Below, in pieces: positions 10,928 to 18,914 of a DNA stretch of 64,000 nt. The stretch comes from Fen-1273 sp963837815 (GTDB taxonomy: Bacteria; Bacteroidota; Ignavibacteria; UBA10030; UBA6906). A model generated the notes under the pieces. That model did no database searches, had not been told where the DNA came from, and saw only the letters and a list, made by a program, of their open reading frames with translations. A program made the translations under genes and the position numbers. The stretch lies in contig CAWIOS010000013.1 in the NCBI GenBank assembly GCA_963837815.1, positions 620,001 through 684,000 of the forward strand. The letters are read 5' to 3'. Position 1 is the stretch's first letter. Every line of letters starts with the position of its first letter.

Positions 10928-11575
10928 TCAAGTCCCCGGACGAGCTCCTTTTCGATCGGCAAACATGAGGGACAGGACCGTGTCGACGAACGTCACGCGC
11001 AGTGCGAGCTCTTCTTCGGTCCCGTTGTTGTCGATCACGAAGTCTCCCCGCTGCGTGGAATCGGCAGGAGATATCTGCGCCCGCATTCTCGCGGCGACGT
11101 CGGCCGGCGGGACGTTGTCCCTGCGCACGACCCGCGCCAGGCGGACCTCTTCGGGCGCAGTCACAACAACCGTCGCGTCCAGGTTACTGTCCATTCCCGA
11201 TTCGAAGATGAGCGCGGCTTCGACGATAGCGTACGGCTTGCCGGCGGACGCCGGGAGCCGCGCGAGCGCATCGTTCAGGGAGGAGAACACGACGGGATGG
11301 ACGATGGAATTCAGGGCCCGCAGCCTGGCGGGATGCGCGAACACGATCCGGGCGAGCTCGCTCCGCCTGAGCCCCCCCTCCGGTCCGTATATCTCCTGAC
11401 CGAATTCGCGGGCTATGGCACGGCGGACGCCGGCGTTACTCTCCGTGAGATCCCGTGCAATGCCGTCCGCCGAAAGGACGACCCTGCCGAGCTGCTCGAA
11501 GCACCGGCAGACGGAGCTCTTCCCGCTCCCTATCCCCCCCGTAACACCCACGAGAGGGAAGAGCCTATTTGGCAT
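10928..11575 (-). CDS. coaE: Dephospho-CoA kinase
   Basis: A 215-residue P-loop kinase performing the last step of CoA synthesis, phosphorylation of the ribose 3'-OH of dephospho-CoA. The Walker A motif GGIGSGKS is at 13-20, followed by LSADGIARDL, where family members have the DAD/E-type acceptor-binding segment, and a lid region around RVVRRDN. The 5' end overlaps the rny 3' end by 11 bases, so the two are cotranscribed. A GC-rich hairpin (GGGGCA/TGCCCC) lies downstream at about 10866-10891 but lacks a clear T tract. Confidence 0.94.
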   Translation of the reverse strand: MPNRLFPLVGVTGGIGSGKSSVCRCFEQLGRVVLSADGIARDLTESNAGVRRAIAREFGQEIYGPEGGLRRSELARIVFAHPARLRALNSIVHPVVFSSLNDALARLPASAGKPYAIVEAALIFESGMDSNLDATVVVTAPEEVRLARVVRRDNVPPADVAARMRAQISPADSTQRGDFVIDNNGTEEELALRVTFVDTVLSLMFADRKGARPGT

Positions 11576-13127
11576 AGGATACCGATCGGTATTCCCGGAT
11601 CACGGTCACCTTGATCTGTCCCGGGTACTCCATCTCGGCCTGTATCTTGGCCGAAATGTCATGCGCGAGCTGGTCCGCCATCGCGTCGTCCACCTTGTCC
11701 TGCTCGACGACGACGCGGACTTCACGTCCCGCCTGTATCGCATAGGTCTTTGCGACCCCCTGGAACGACTGCGCGAACGCTTCGAGCTTCTCGAGCCGTT
11801 TGATGTAGCCCTCCACGGACTCCCTGCGGGCGCCCGGGCGGGCCCCGCTTATCGCGTCCGCCGCCTGCACCAGGGCGGCGATGGGCGACTCCATGGGGAT
11901 ATCGTCGTGGTGCGACCCGATGGCGTTCGATACGATCGGGTGCTCCCCGTATTTCTTTGCAACCTCGTACCCCAGGAGCGCGTGGGGGCCTTCCAGCGAC
12001 TTGTCAACGCACTTGCCGATGTCATGAAAGAGCCCGGCCCTCTTTGCCAGGTTGGCGTCGAGCCGCAGCTCGCCGGCCATCATGCCGGTCAGAAACGCGA
12101 CCTCGATGCTGTGCTGGAGCATGTTCTGGCCGTAGCTCGAACGGTACTTCATCCGTCCGACGAGGCGCAGGATTTCGTTATGGGCCCCGTGAAGACCGAC
12201 CTCCAGGAGCGTGTTCTCCCCGATCTTCAGGACTTCCTCCTCGAGCTCCCCCCGCACCTTCTCCACCACCTCCTCGATCCTCGCCGGGTGGATGCGTCCG
12301 TCCGCGATGAGCCGTTCGAGCGAGAGGCGTGCGATCTCCCTGCGGAACGGGTCGAACGCGGAGAGAATGACCGCCTCGGGCGTGTCGTCGACGATGACGT
12401 CCACGCCGGTTGCCGCCTCGAATGCGCGTATGTTTCTTCCCTCCCGGCCGATGATCCTCCCCTTCATCTCATCGCTCTGGATGTTGAGAACGCTCACCGT
12501 CGTCTCCACCGAATGATCGGCGGCGGTCCGCTGGATCGCCTGCACGATGAGCTTCTGTGCCTCCCGCCTGGCCTCATCGCGCGCCTTGTCCCGAATGTCC
12601 TTCAGCATGTGCGCGGACTCGGCGCGGGCCTCGTTTGCCAGGTTGTCCATCAGGATCCGTTTCGCCTCGTCGTGCGAAAGTCCCGACGCCCGCTCCAGGC
12701 GGATGTTCTCTTCCTGGATGAGGCGTTCCAGTTCAGACCTGTGGACCTCGAGTCCCTTTGCCTGATCATCCAGGCTCCGTTTCAGAATCCCCTGCTCCCG
12801 TTCCTTCTTCCCCAGGAGCTCGACCCTCCGGTCGATGTTTTCCTCGCGGACCTCGATTGCCTTTTCCTGTGCCTGGAGCTTGGCGCGTTTGCTCTGGACG
12901 TCGGCGTCAAACTCCTTCTTCTTCTGGTACCATTCGTCCTTGACTTCGAGGAGTTTTTCGCGCTTGAGTGTTTCCGCCTCCTTTTCGGCGTCGGCCACGA
13001 CTTTCCTGGCCTGATCCCTGGCGGAGGAGATCCTGTTCTGGCCGGAACGCGTATTGAGGTACCATCCGAGGAAAAGGCTTATGCCGCAGGCAAGCAGCAC
13101 GATGGGGATAACGATCTCAGGTTGCAT
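11565..13127 (-). CDS. rny: Ribonuclease Y
   Basis: A 520-residue membrane-anchored endoribonuclease that starts mRNA decay. Domains in order: a single N-terminal transmembrane helix (about 5-22); a long coiled coil rich in Glu, Lys and Arg; a KH RNA-binding domain with GRIIGREGRNIRAFE; and an HD phosphohydrolase domain with AGLFHDIGK. Length matches the family. It is preceded by a 336-base gap after zapA and overlaps coaE by 11 bases. Confidence 0.96.
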   Translation of the reverse strand: MQPEIVIPIVLLACGISLFLGWYLNTRSGQNRISSARDQARKVVADAEKEAETLKREKLLEVKDEWYQKKKEFDADVQSKRAKLQAQEKAIEVREENIDRRVELLGKKEREQGILKRSLDDQAKGLEVHRSELERLIQEENIRLERASGLSHDEAKRILMDNLANEARAESAHMLKDIRDKARDEARREAQKLIVQAIQRTAADHSVETTVSVLNIQSDEMKGRIIGREGRNIRAFEAATGVDVIVDDTPEAVILSAFDPFRREIARLSLERLIADGRIHPARIEEVVEKVRGELEEEVLKIGENTLLEVGLHGAHNEILRLVGRMKYRSSYGQNMLQHSIEVAFLTGMMAGELRLDANLAKRAGLFHDIGKCVDKSLEGPHALLGYEVAKKYGEHPIVSNAIGSHHDDIPMESPIAALVQAADAISGARPGARRESVEGYIKRLEKLEAFAQSFQGVAKTYAIQAGREVRVVVEQDKVDDAMADQLAHDISAKIQAEMEYPGQIKVTVIREYRSVSYAK

Positions 13128-13463
13128 ACTGTCTCCGCATGCTCAGGTGGCGCGGACAATAAAAATCCGCACACGTCAACCGTCTCAAAGAAAAGGCACT
13201 TATGAAAGAACCCTTCCAACACAGTGGGTGCTCGCCTGGACGTCTTTTACTTCCACCCTCTCGCTCGTCCCGCCTTGCGGCGGGATGTCATCGCAAGAAT
13301 CCCGCTGAACGCGGGATGAGGCATGTAATCGACGCCCACGAGTCGGGCTCCCATTATAAAAATGTTGGTTCTTTATAATGTGTGTGAGACGACTGACGGT
13401 GCGGAATTTTCCGAACGCGTCATGTACCGAGATGCAAAGAACGGCAACCGAACGGGGGAAACC
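13128..13463. other. Intergenic region with two hairpins and an A/T inverted repeat; possible 6S-like RNA
   Basis: There is no convincing ORF in this 336-base gap between zapA and rny. Two hairpins occur at about 13276-13317 (CCCGCC-GGCGGG and CCCGC-GCGGG); a related hairpin is found at 45222-45238. An inverted repeat ATTATAAA (13353-13360) / TTTATAAT (13372-13379) gives TATAAT-like boxes on both strands. Read on the minus strand, GCACCCACTGTG followed by GGAAGGGTTC at about 13200-13235 resembles the 3' half of 6S RNA, and the place after zapA is a known 6S location. This is weak evidence; the stretch may just be leader and repeat DNA. Confidence 0.3.
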
Positions 13464-13757
13464 TCACACCTCCCTGAGCGAGTTGTCCAGATAGTGCGTG
13501 ATCTTCCCGATTTCCCCCTCAACGAGAGCGGACATGCTGCGGACCTTTTCCCGCTCCTTGAAGAGATCTTCTGTTATGTTCAATGCTGAAAGTACCGCCA
13601 CGGTGAGCGTGGGCTGCTCCGGAAGCTTCGCGTGGATTGTATTGATCATCTCATCCACATACGTCGCAACCCTGCGCGTGAACTCCTCGCTCTCTCCCCG
13701 AAGCGGGTACTCAGAGCCGAATATGCGTACTTTGATACTCTTCTTGTCGGTGTTCAT
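13464..13757 (-). CDS. zapA: Cell division protein ZapA
   Basis: A 97-residue protein that bundles FtsZ filaments at the Z ring. KKSIKVRIFGSEYPLRGES is the conserved ZapA N-terminus, followed by the VATYVDEMINTI helix, and the C-terminal half is a predicted coiled coil (SALNITEDLFKEREKV), as in the dimerising domain. An in-frame ATG at 13778 would add seven residues; 13757 matches the family start better. It follows the small coiled-coil gene and closes the thrS-pheT-zapA group. Confidence 0.85.
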   Translation of the reverse strand: MNTDKKSIKVRIFGSEYPLRGESEEFTRRVATYVDEMINTIHAKLPEQPTLTVAVLSALNITEDLFKEREKVRSMSALVEGEIGKITHYLDNSLREV

Positions 13758-13827
13758 CTGCCGTAAGCCGTGGTTCATACTTCACTGCATCCCGTCTCAC
13801 ACATACTCCGGGCGCGCGGGTCCTTTC

Positions 13828-14160
13828 TCAGAGGTACGCGTCCAGTTTCGCGATCAGGTCCTTCACCTTCGCGGCGAGGAGGTCGCGTTCCCCCCCGCCG
13901 AAATTTGTGCCCCCCTCCTGGACATGGTCCGCAGCCTGTTTTCTCATCTGGGCCGCGTCCGCCCGTATCTGCTGGAGCTCGCGTTCCAGCCGGGACACAT
14001 GCGCCTGCAGGGTCTGCTTTTCCTCCCGCAGGCCGGCAATGACCTCGGCGGCCCTGCGCGCACTTTCCCACAACGCCTTGATGTTGCTTTCAACGGATCT
14101 GACGTCTCCCGCTGGGAGCGTGCTCTCGTCGACAGCTTGAGGATCCACGCTGCTGTTCAC
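13828..14160 (-). CDS. Small coiled-coil protein, ZapB-like candidate
   Basis: An acidic and helical protein of about 110 residues. The central part (SNIKALWESARRAAEVIAGL and onward) is a long heptad-repeat coiled coil, and the C-terminus ends DLLAAKVKDLIAKLDAYL. A GTG at 14160 is chosen because it begins 17 bases after the pheT stop; an ATG at 14217 would overlap pheT by 41 bases. It lies directly upstream of zapA, and its size and shape recall ZapB, which links ZapA to division. That role is inferred from position only. Confidence 0.6.
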   Translation of the reverse strand: MNSSVDPQAVDESTLPAGDVRSVESNIKALWESARRAAEVIAGLREEKQTLQAHVSRLERELQQIRADAAQMRKQAADHVQEGGTNFGGGERDLLAAKVKDLIAKLDAYL

Positions 14161-14176
14161 CTGAGACCCCGGATCG

Positions 14177-16597
14177 TTAGCGCATGCTCCGCAGCGCGGC
14201 GCCGTGAGCTTTCTCAACGCCCGCCACCACGCGGCTGACCGCAGCCTCTGTTTCGGCGTCGGTCAGCGTCTTTTCGAGCGACATGAACTCGAGCGTGAAG
14301 GCGACGCTCTTCTTTCCTCCGGGAAGCTGTTCTCCCTGGTACACATCGAACACTTCCACGGACTGCAAAAGTTCAGTCGCTGATTCCCGGATAGTTGATT
14401 CAAGACTCGCCGCCGGGATACCCGCGTCGACCGTGAATGCGACGTCCCGCTTCACCTTCGGATAGCGGGGCAGAGGGACAAACTCTCTGCGAGAGTCCCT
14501 GCGGAATCGTTCCACCCCGATTTCCGCGACGAAGACCTGCCGCTCGAGGCCGAACAGTCCCAGAACTTCCTTCGATACACTGCCCAGATAACCCGCGTAA
14601 CTTCCTTGAATTTCAATGGCTAGCGTGTTATCAGTTAAACCATTGCTGGTAGAATAAGAAATAAACCGACTTTTGTCAAGGGCAAACTTGGCGAGGAGGA
14701 ACTCCATATCTCCCTTCAGGTCAAAGAGATCGACGTCTCTCCTCGGCCCGCTCCAATGGACAGGGGCGGAACCCCCTGTCAGCATGAGACAAAGCCTTTC
14801 CTCTTCGAGATAATTCTCGACGAGCTTCGGGGCGGGACCGTCATCGACGCGGAATACATGCCCGACCTCGAACAGCCTCAGGTCGAAATTCCCCGCGTTG
14901 TGGTTCCGCGCCGCGGCATCAAGGAGTCCCGGGACCAGGCTGGTCCGGAGAACAGCCATGTCCTGGTTCTGGGGGTTCAGTATCCGCACCGGCGTCCCTC
15001 CCCCTGTCGCAGCCTTCTTCGGCTGCTGCATGGGGTTGGTGATCGCCTCCTGGTACCCTCTTCCCGACATCGCATCCTGCAGCGTCTGCTCCCGGGAGAC
15101 CGCCGGGAACGGCTGCCTGTAGCTGAACGTCCCCCCCGGGCCGGATTCGATCCTGTCGTACCCGTACACGCGTGCAACCTCCTCGATGAGGTCGATTTCG
15201 CGCTCCACGTCGACCCGGAACGTCGGAACGCGGAACTTCACCGTTTCGCCTTTCACACCCGACTCGCTGATGCCGATCAGGCCCAGTGTGCGGACAATTT
15301 CAGGCTTCTTCAGACTCGTCCCGAGGAGCCGGTTCACGCGCGAGACACGAAGCGGGACGGTGCGTTCACGGATTCTCCGCGGGTACACGTCGATCACCCC
15401 CTTCAAAAGGCTCCCTCCCGCCAGTTCCAGGACCAGCGCGGCGGTCCGGTCAAGCGCGTAGCGAACGCCTCCCGGATCGGCGCCCCTCTCGAATCTCTGC
15501 GATGCATCCGTGCTTATCCCGAGAAGCTTCGCCGTCTTCCGTATGCTTGACGGGTTCCAGCAGGCCGCTTCGATGACGATGTCCGCCGTCGTATCGCTGA
15601 TCTCGGAGTTTGCGCCTCCCATGATCCCCGCGATCGAGACCTCTTTCTCGCCGTCGCACACCATGACTGCGCCGGCGGGGAGCGCATGGTCTTTCCCGTC
15701 CAGCGTCGTGAACGGCGTCCCCCCCTTCGCGCAGCGCACGACGATCCGCCCGCCGCGCAGGAGCGCGTGATCGAATGCATGCAGGGGCTGCCCGCATTCA
15801 TACATCACGTAGTTCGTGATGTCGACGACGTTGTTCCGCGGCCTCAGCCCCGCGTTACGGAGGGCGTTCTGAAGCCACCGCGGGGAAGGACCGATCTTCA
15901 CCCCCCGTATCATGCGGGCTCCAAATCTCGGACATTCCTCGCCCGCCTCCACAGTCACGGAAAGGTGTTTGGCGATCGGCTCGGGGGACTCTTTCAGTTT
16001 CACGCGGGGGAGCCTGGGGAGCACACCGGTGAAAACGGCGATTTCGCGCGCCACGCCCACATGGCTCAGCCAGTCGGGCCGGTTCGGCGTGATTTCCAGG
16101 TCGAACGCGACGTCGTCGAGCCCGAAGTACGAGGCAAGGGTTTCCCCCGGCTTCGCGTCCCTGTCGAGGACCATGATCCCTGCAGAGTCCTTCCCCATGT
16201 CGAGCTCGAACTCGGAGCAGATCATCCCCGTTGACTCCACTCCCCGTATCGCCACGCGCGAGAGAACGAACGGTGCACCCGAGGGATCGTGCTGGTTGCG
16301 GGGAACCGTCGTGCCGACGAGCCCGACAGCGACTTTCTGCCCGGGAGCGACGTTCGGGCCGCCGCACACGACCTGCAGCGTCTCTCTCCCGGTCCCCACC
16401 GTGCAGACGGAAAGCCTGTCGGCCTTCGGATGCTTCTCCTTTGTGAGCACCTCTCCCACAACGAACCCGTTGTAACGCGCGTCGAGCCTCTGGACGCTCT
16501 CGAATTCAAGCCCCAGCATCGTCAGCCGCTCAGCCAGATCGTGAGGGTCGAAGGAAAAATCAATATACTGCTTCAGCCACCGCTCGAGGATTCTCAT
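14177..16597 (-). CDS. pheT: Phenylalanine-tRNA ligase beta subunit
   Basis: An 806-residue beta chain of the (alpha-beta)2 phenylalanyl-tRNA synthetase. Visible in order: the N-terminal WLKQYIDF segment, an EMAP/tRNA-binding domain (VGEVLTKEKHPKADRLSVC), the B3/B4 editing domain, a B5 domain, the catalytic-like core with LIEEVARVYGYDRI, and a C-terminal ferredoxin-fold anticodon-binding domain (PRYPKVKRDVAFTVD). Length is normal. The ATG overlaps the pheS stop by four bases. Confidence 0.97.
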   Translation of the reverse strand: MRILERWLKQYIDFSFDPHDLAERLTMLGLEFESVQRLDARYNGFVVGEVLTKEKHPKADRLSVCTVGTGRETLQVVCGGPNVAPGQKVAVGLVGTTVPRNQHDPSGAPFVLSRVAIRGVESTGMICSEFELDMGKDSAGIMVLDRDAKPGETLASYFGLDDVAFDLEITPNRPDWLSHVGVAREIAVFTGVLPRLPRVKLKESPEPIAKHLSVTVEAGEECPRFGARMIRGVKIGPSPRWLQNALRNAGLRPRNNVVDITNYVMYECGQPLHAFDHALLRGGRIVVRCAKGGTPFTTLDGKDHALPAGAVMVCDGEKEVSIAGIMGGANSEISDTTADIVIEAACWNPSSIRKTAKLLGISTDASQRFERGADPGGVRYALDRTAALVLELAGGSLLKGVIDVYPRRIRERTVPLRVSRVNRLLGTSLKKPEIVRTLGLIGISESGVKGETVKFRVPTFRVDVEREIDLIEEVARVYGYDRIESGPGGTFSYRQPFPAVSREQTLQDAMSGRGYQEAITNPMQQPKKAATGGGTPVRILNPQNQDMAVLRTSLVPGLLDAAARNHNAGNFDLRLFEVGHVFRVDDGPAPKLVENYLEEERLCLMLTGGSAPVHWSGPRRDVDLFDLKGDMEFLLAKFALDKSRFISYSTSNGLTDNTLAIEIQGSYAGYLGSVSKEVLGLFGLERQVFVAEIGVERFRRDSRREFVPLPRYPKVKRDVAFTVDAGIPAASLESTIRESATELLQSVEVFDVYQGEQLPGGKKSVAFTLEFMSLEKTLTDAETEAAVSRVVAGVEKAHGAALRSMR

Positions 16598-17610
16598 TGC
16601 CGGAACTGATTGAGGAAACGGATGTCGTTGTCAAAAAAGAGCCGGATGTCGTCGATCCCGTGCCTGAGCATGGCGATCCGGTCGATCCCCATGCCGAAGG
16701 CGTATCCCGTGTACACCTCGGGATCGTATCCGACAGAGCGGAACACGTTCGGGTCCACCATCCCGCACCCCAGGATTTCAAGCCACCCGCTCTGTTTGCA
16801 CAGCCGGCATCCTTTCCCGGCGCAGATGAAACAGCTTATGTAAATATCAGCGCTCGGCTCCGTGAACGGGAAGAACGTGGGTCTGAACCGGAATTTCAGC
16901 CCGGAGCCGTAGTAGCGTGTGATGAACTCGATAAGCGTCCCCTTCAGCTCCGCGAACGTAACCCCCCTGTCCACACAGAGCCCCTCTACCTGGTGAAACA
17001 TGCAGTAGCTCCGCGCACTGATGGCTTCATTCCTGTACACCTTTCCCGGCATGATGACGCGGAGGGGCGGCTGATGCTCTTCCATGACGCGGACCTGCAC
17101 GGGGGAAGTATGCGTGCGCAGGAGCGCACGGGGACCCAGGAAGAACGTATCCTGCATGTCCCGCGCCGGATGGTCGGGAGGGAAATTCAGCGCCCCGAAA
17201 TTGTGATAGTCATCCTCGATCTCGGGACCGTCAGCGACGCCGAACCCCATTGACACGAATATCGCCCTGATCTCGTCGAGTGTCTGCGTGAGAGGGTGTT
17301 TCGAGCCGATGAACCCCCGGCGTCCCGGAAGGGACAGGTCCGCCACCTCCCCCCCGGCGGGGACGGCGGCCTGGATGGCGCCGGATTTCTCGTCGAGCAT
17401 CTGCTGGACCGCGGAGCGGAGCTCGTTCAGCATCCTGCCGAGCGGGGGACGTTCCTCCGGGGCGACGCTCTTGAGCTTTTCGAACAGTGCCGCGATGGAG
17501 CCTTTGCGCGCAAGGAACCTGACGCGGAATTCGTCGATCCCGCGCGCATCCGTGACGGTGCGAATCGCGTTTTCCGCCTCTTCGCGCAGCGAGGCTATTT
17601 CGGAGTGCAT
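16594..17610 (-). CDS. pheS: Phenylalanine-tRNA ligase alpha subunit
   Basis: A 338-residue catalytic alpha chain. The N-terminal coiled coil (LREEAENAIRTVTDARGIDE) binds tRNA. The class II core has motif 2 in RNEAISARSYCMFHQVEGL and motif 3 in YAFGMGIDRIAMLRHGIDD. The ATG at 17610 gives the usual family length; no strong Shine-Dalgarno precedes it. It sits between rplT and pheT, as in the classic thrS-infC-rpmI-rplT-pheST cluster. Confidence 0.96.
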   Translation of the reverse strand: MHSEIASLREEAENAIRTVTDARGIDEFRVRFLARKGSIAALFEKLKSVAPEERPPLGRMLNELRSAVQQMLDEKSGAIQAAVPAGGEVADLSLPGRRGFIGSKHPLTQTLDEIRAIFVSMGFGVADGPEIEDDYHNFGALNFPPDHPARDMQDTFFLGPRALLRTHTSPVQVRVMEEHQPPLRVIMPGKVYRNEAISARSYCMFHQVEGLCVDRGVTFAELKGTLIEFITRYYGSGLKFRFRPTFFPFTEPSADIYISCFICAGKGCRLCKQSGWLEILGCGMVDPNVFRSVGYDPEVYTGYAFGMGIDRIAMLRHGIDDIRLFFDNDIRFLNQFRQ

Positions 17611-17695
17611 GGAGGTGCCGGAATAGAGGACTTCCCATCCCCGGGGCGGAGCGCCCGAGGACGCCCGCACCGTGAATGGGAAGACGTTGATCGGG

Positions 17696-18043
17696 TTATG
17701 CGAGGGCGAACTTCACAACCTCGGCGAATGCGTCGGGGTGGCTGACAGCCAGCTCCGCGAGGATCTTGCGGTTGATCCCGACCTGTTTCTTGTCAAGCCC
17801 GGCGATGAGCCGGGAATATGTCGTGCCGTGCAACCGGGCTGCGGCGTTGATGCGCGTGATCCAGAGCTGACGGAATGTCCTCTTTTTTGTCTTGCGGTCG
17901 CGGTAGGCGTACTGAAGCCCCTTGTCGATGTGGTGCTTCGCAACCGTCAGGACCTTGCTTCTCGCACCCCAGTAGCCTTTCGCACTCGCAAGTATGCGTT
18001 TGCGGCGGCGGTGGGAGGCAACTTTGTTCTGCGATCGAGGCAT
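17696..18043 (-). CDS. rplT: 50S ribosomal protein L20
   Basis: A 115-residue, highly basic 23S rRNA-binding protein needed early in 50S assembly. It opens PRSQNKVASHRRRKRILASAK and contains KHHIDKGLQYAYRDRKTKKRTFRQLWITRINAA, all typical of L20. In E. coli, L20 represses its own operon translationally; whether that holds here cannot be judged. It follows rpmI by 81 bases. Confidence 0.98.
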   Translation of the reverse strand: MPRSQNKVASHRRRKRILASAKGYWGARSKVLTVAKHHIDKGLQYAYRDRKTKKRTFRQLWITRINAAARLHGTTYSRLIAGLDKKQVGINRKILAELAVSHPDAFAEVVKFALA

Positions 18044-18124
18044 AGTTGCTCTTGTCCCTGATGTGGATTATGAATGTCCGGACGTTCCCCCCCCGGGGGG
18101 CGGCGCCGGCGTGAGTGTACAGTC

Positions 18125-18319
18125 TCAGACGTTCAGCATCATCTTGACCGCCGGCGTGTCCTGCTTCGACACGTAGTGTCCTTTCCGGAGCTTCCTCTTC
18201 CGCTTTGTGGACTTGGAGGTCAGGATGTGGCTGCGGTACGCGGTCCCGCGCTTCACCATCCCGGATGCGGTGAGCCTGAACCTTTTCTTGGCGCTGCTTT
18301 TCGTCTTCATTTTCGGCAT
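18125..18319 (-). CDS. rpmI: 50S ribosomal protein L35
   Basis: A 64-residue basic ribosomal protein. MPKMKTKSSAKKRFRLTASG is the standard L35 N-terminus, and RSHILTSKSTKRKRKLRKG follows. It lies 17 bases after infC and before rplT, the conserved order. Confidence 0.98.
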   Translation of the reverse strand: MPKMKTKSSAKKRFRLTASGMVKRGTAYRSHILTSKSTKRKRKLRKGHYVSKQDTPAVKMMLNV

Positions 18320-18336
18320 GGAGCGCTTCCCCTTCG

Positions 18337-18903
18337 TTATGCTTCCGCCGCCTTTTCTTCGGGTTTGGCGTCGGGTTTGGCGATTTTTTTCTTCTCGGGA
18401 GTGAGGATCATGATCATGCTCCTCCCCTCCATGTGTGCTGCCTGATCGACTTTCGAGATATCGGTGAGCTGCTGCACGAGCCTCGTGAGAAGCACCTCCC
18501 CTTTTTCCTTGTATGTGATCTCCCGCCCCTTGAACACGACAGTGGCCTTCACCTTGTGCCCCTCGCCCAGGAACCGCCGGGCGTGCCGCACCTTGAACTC
18601 GAAATCGTGCACGTCGGTGTTCGGGTGAAACCGGAGCTCCTTGAGAAGCGAGACGTGCTGGTGCTTCTTCTGAATCTTGTCCTTCTTGGCGAGCTCGTAT
18701 TTGAACTTGCCGAAGTTGATGATCTTGCAGACCGGCGGAACGGCCGTCGGCACAATTTCAACGAGATCCGCGTCGCGTTCCTTCGCGAGCGCTATGGCGG
18801 CCGCCGGCGTCATTACGCCGAGCTGCCCGCCGTGCTGATCGATCACGCGCACTTCCGGCACGCGGATCTCATCGTTGATGCGAGCCCGTTTTTCTTTGCT
18901 AAT
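18337..18903 (-). CDS. infC: Translation initiation factor IF-3 (AUU start)
   Basis: A 188-residue IF-3 that prevents premature subunit joining and checks the start codon. The N domain has INDEIRVPEVRVID and GVMTPAAAIALA; the linker and C domain carry KEITYKEKGEVLL-like segments ahead of the Lys/Ala-rich tail. A GTG at 18861 would give a protein missing the usual N-terminus. Reading upstream in frame instead gives an ATT at 18903, seven bases after a perfect AGGAGG, with the expected residues SKEKRARINDEIRV following. An AUU start is the classic device by which IF-3 limits its own synthesis. The gene follows thrS by 11 bases. Confidence 0.96.
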   Translation of the reverse strand: MSKEKRARINDEIRVPEVRVIDQHGGQLGVMTPAAAIALAKERDADLVEIVPTAVPPVCKIINFGKFKYELAKKDKIQKKHQHVSLLKELRFHPNTDVHDFEFKVRHARRFLGEGHKVKATVVFKGREITYKEKGEVLLTRLVQQLTDISKVDQAAHMEGRSMIMILTPEKKKIAKPDAKPEEKAAEA

Positions 18904-18914
18904 GGATATGCCTC

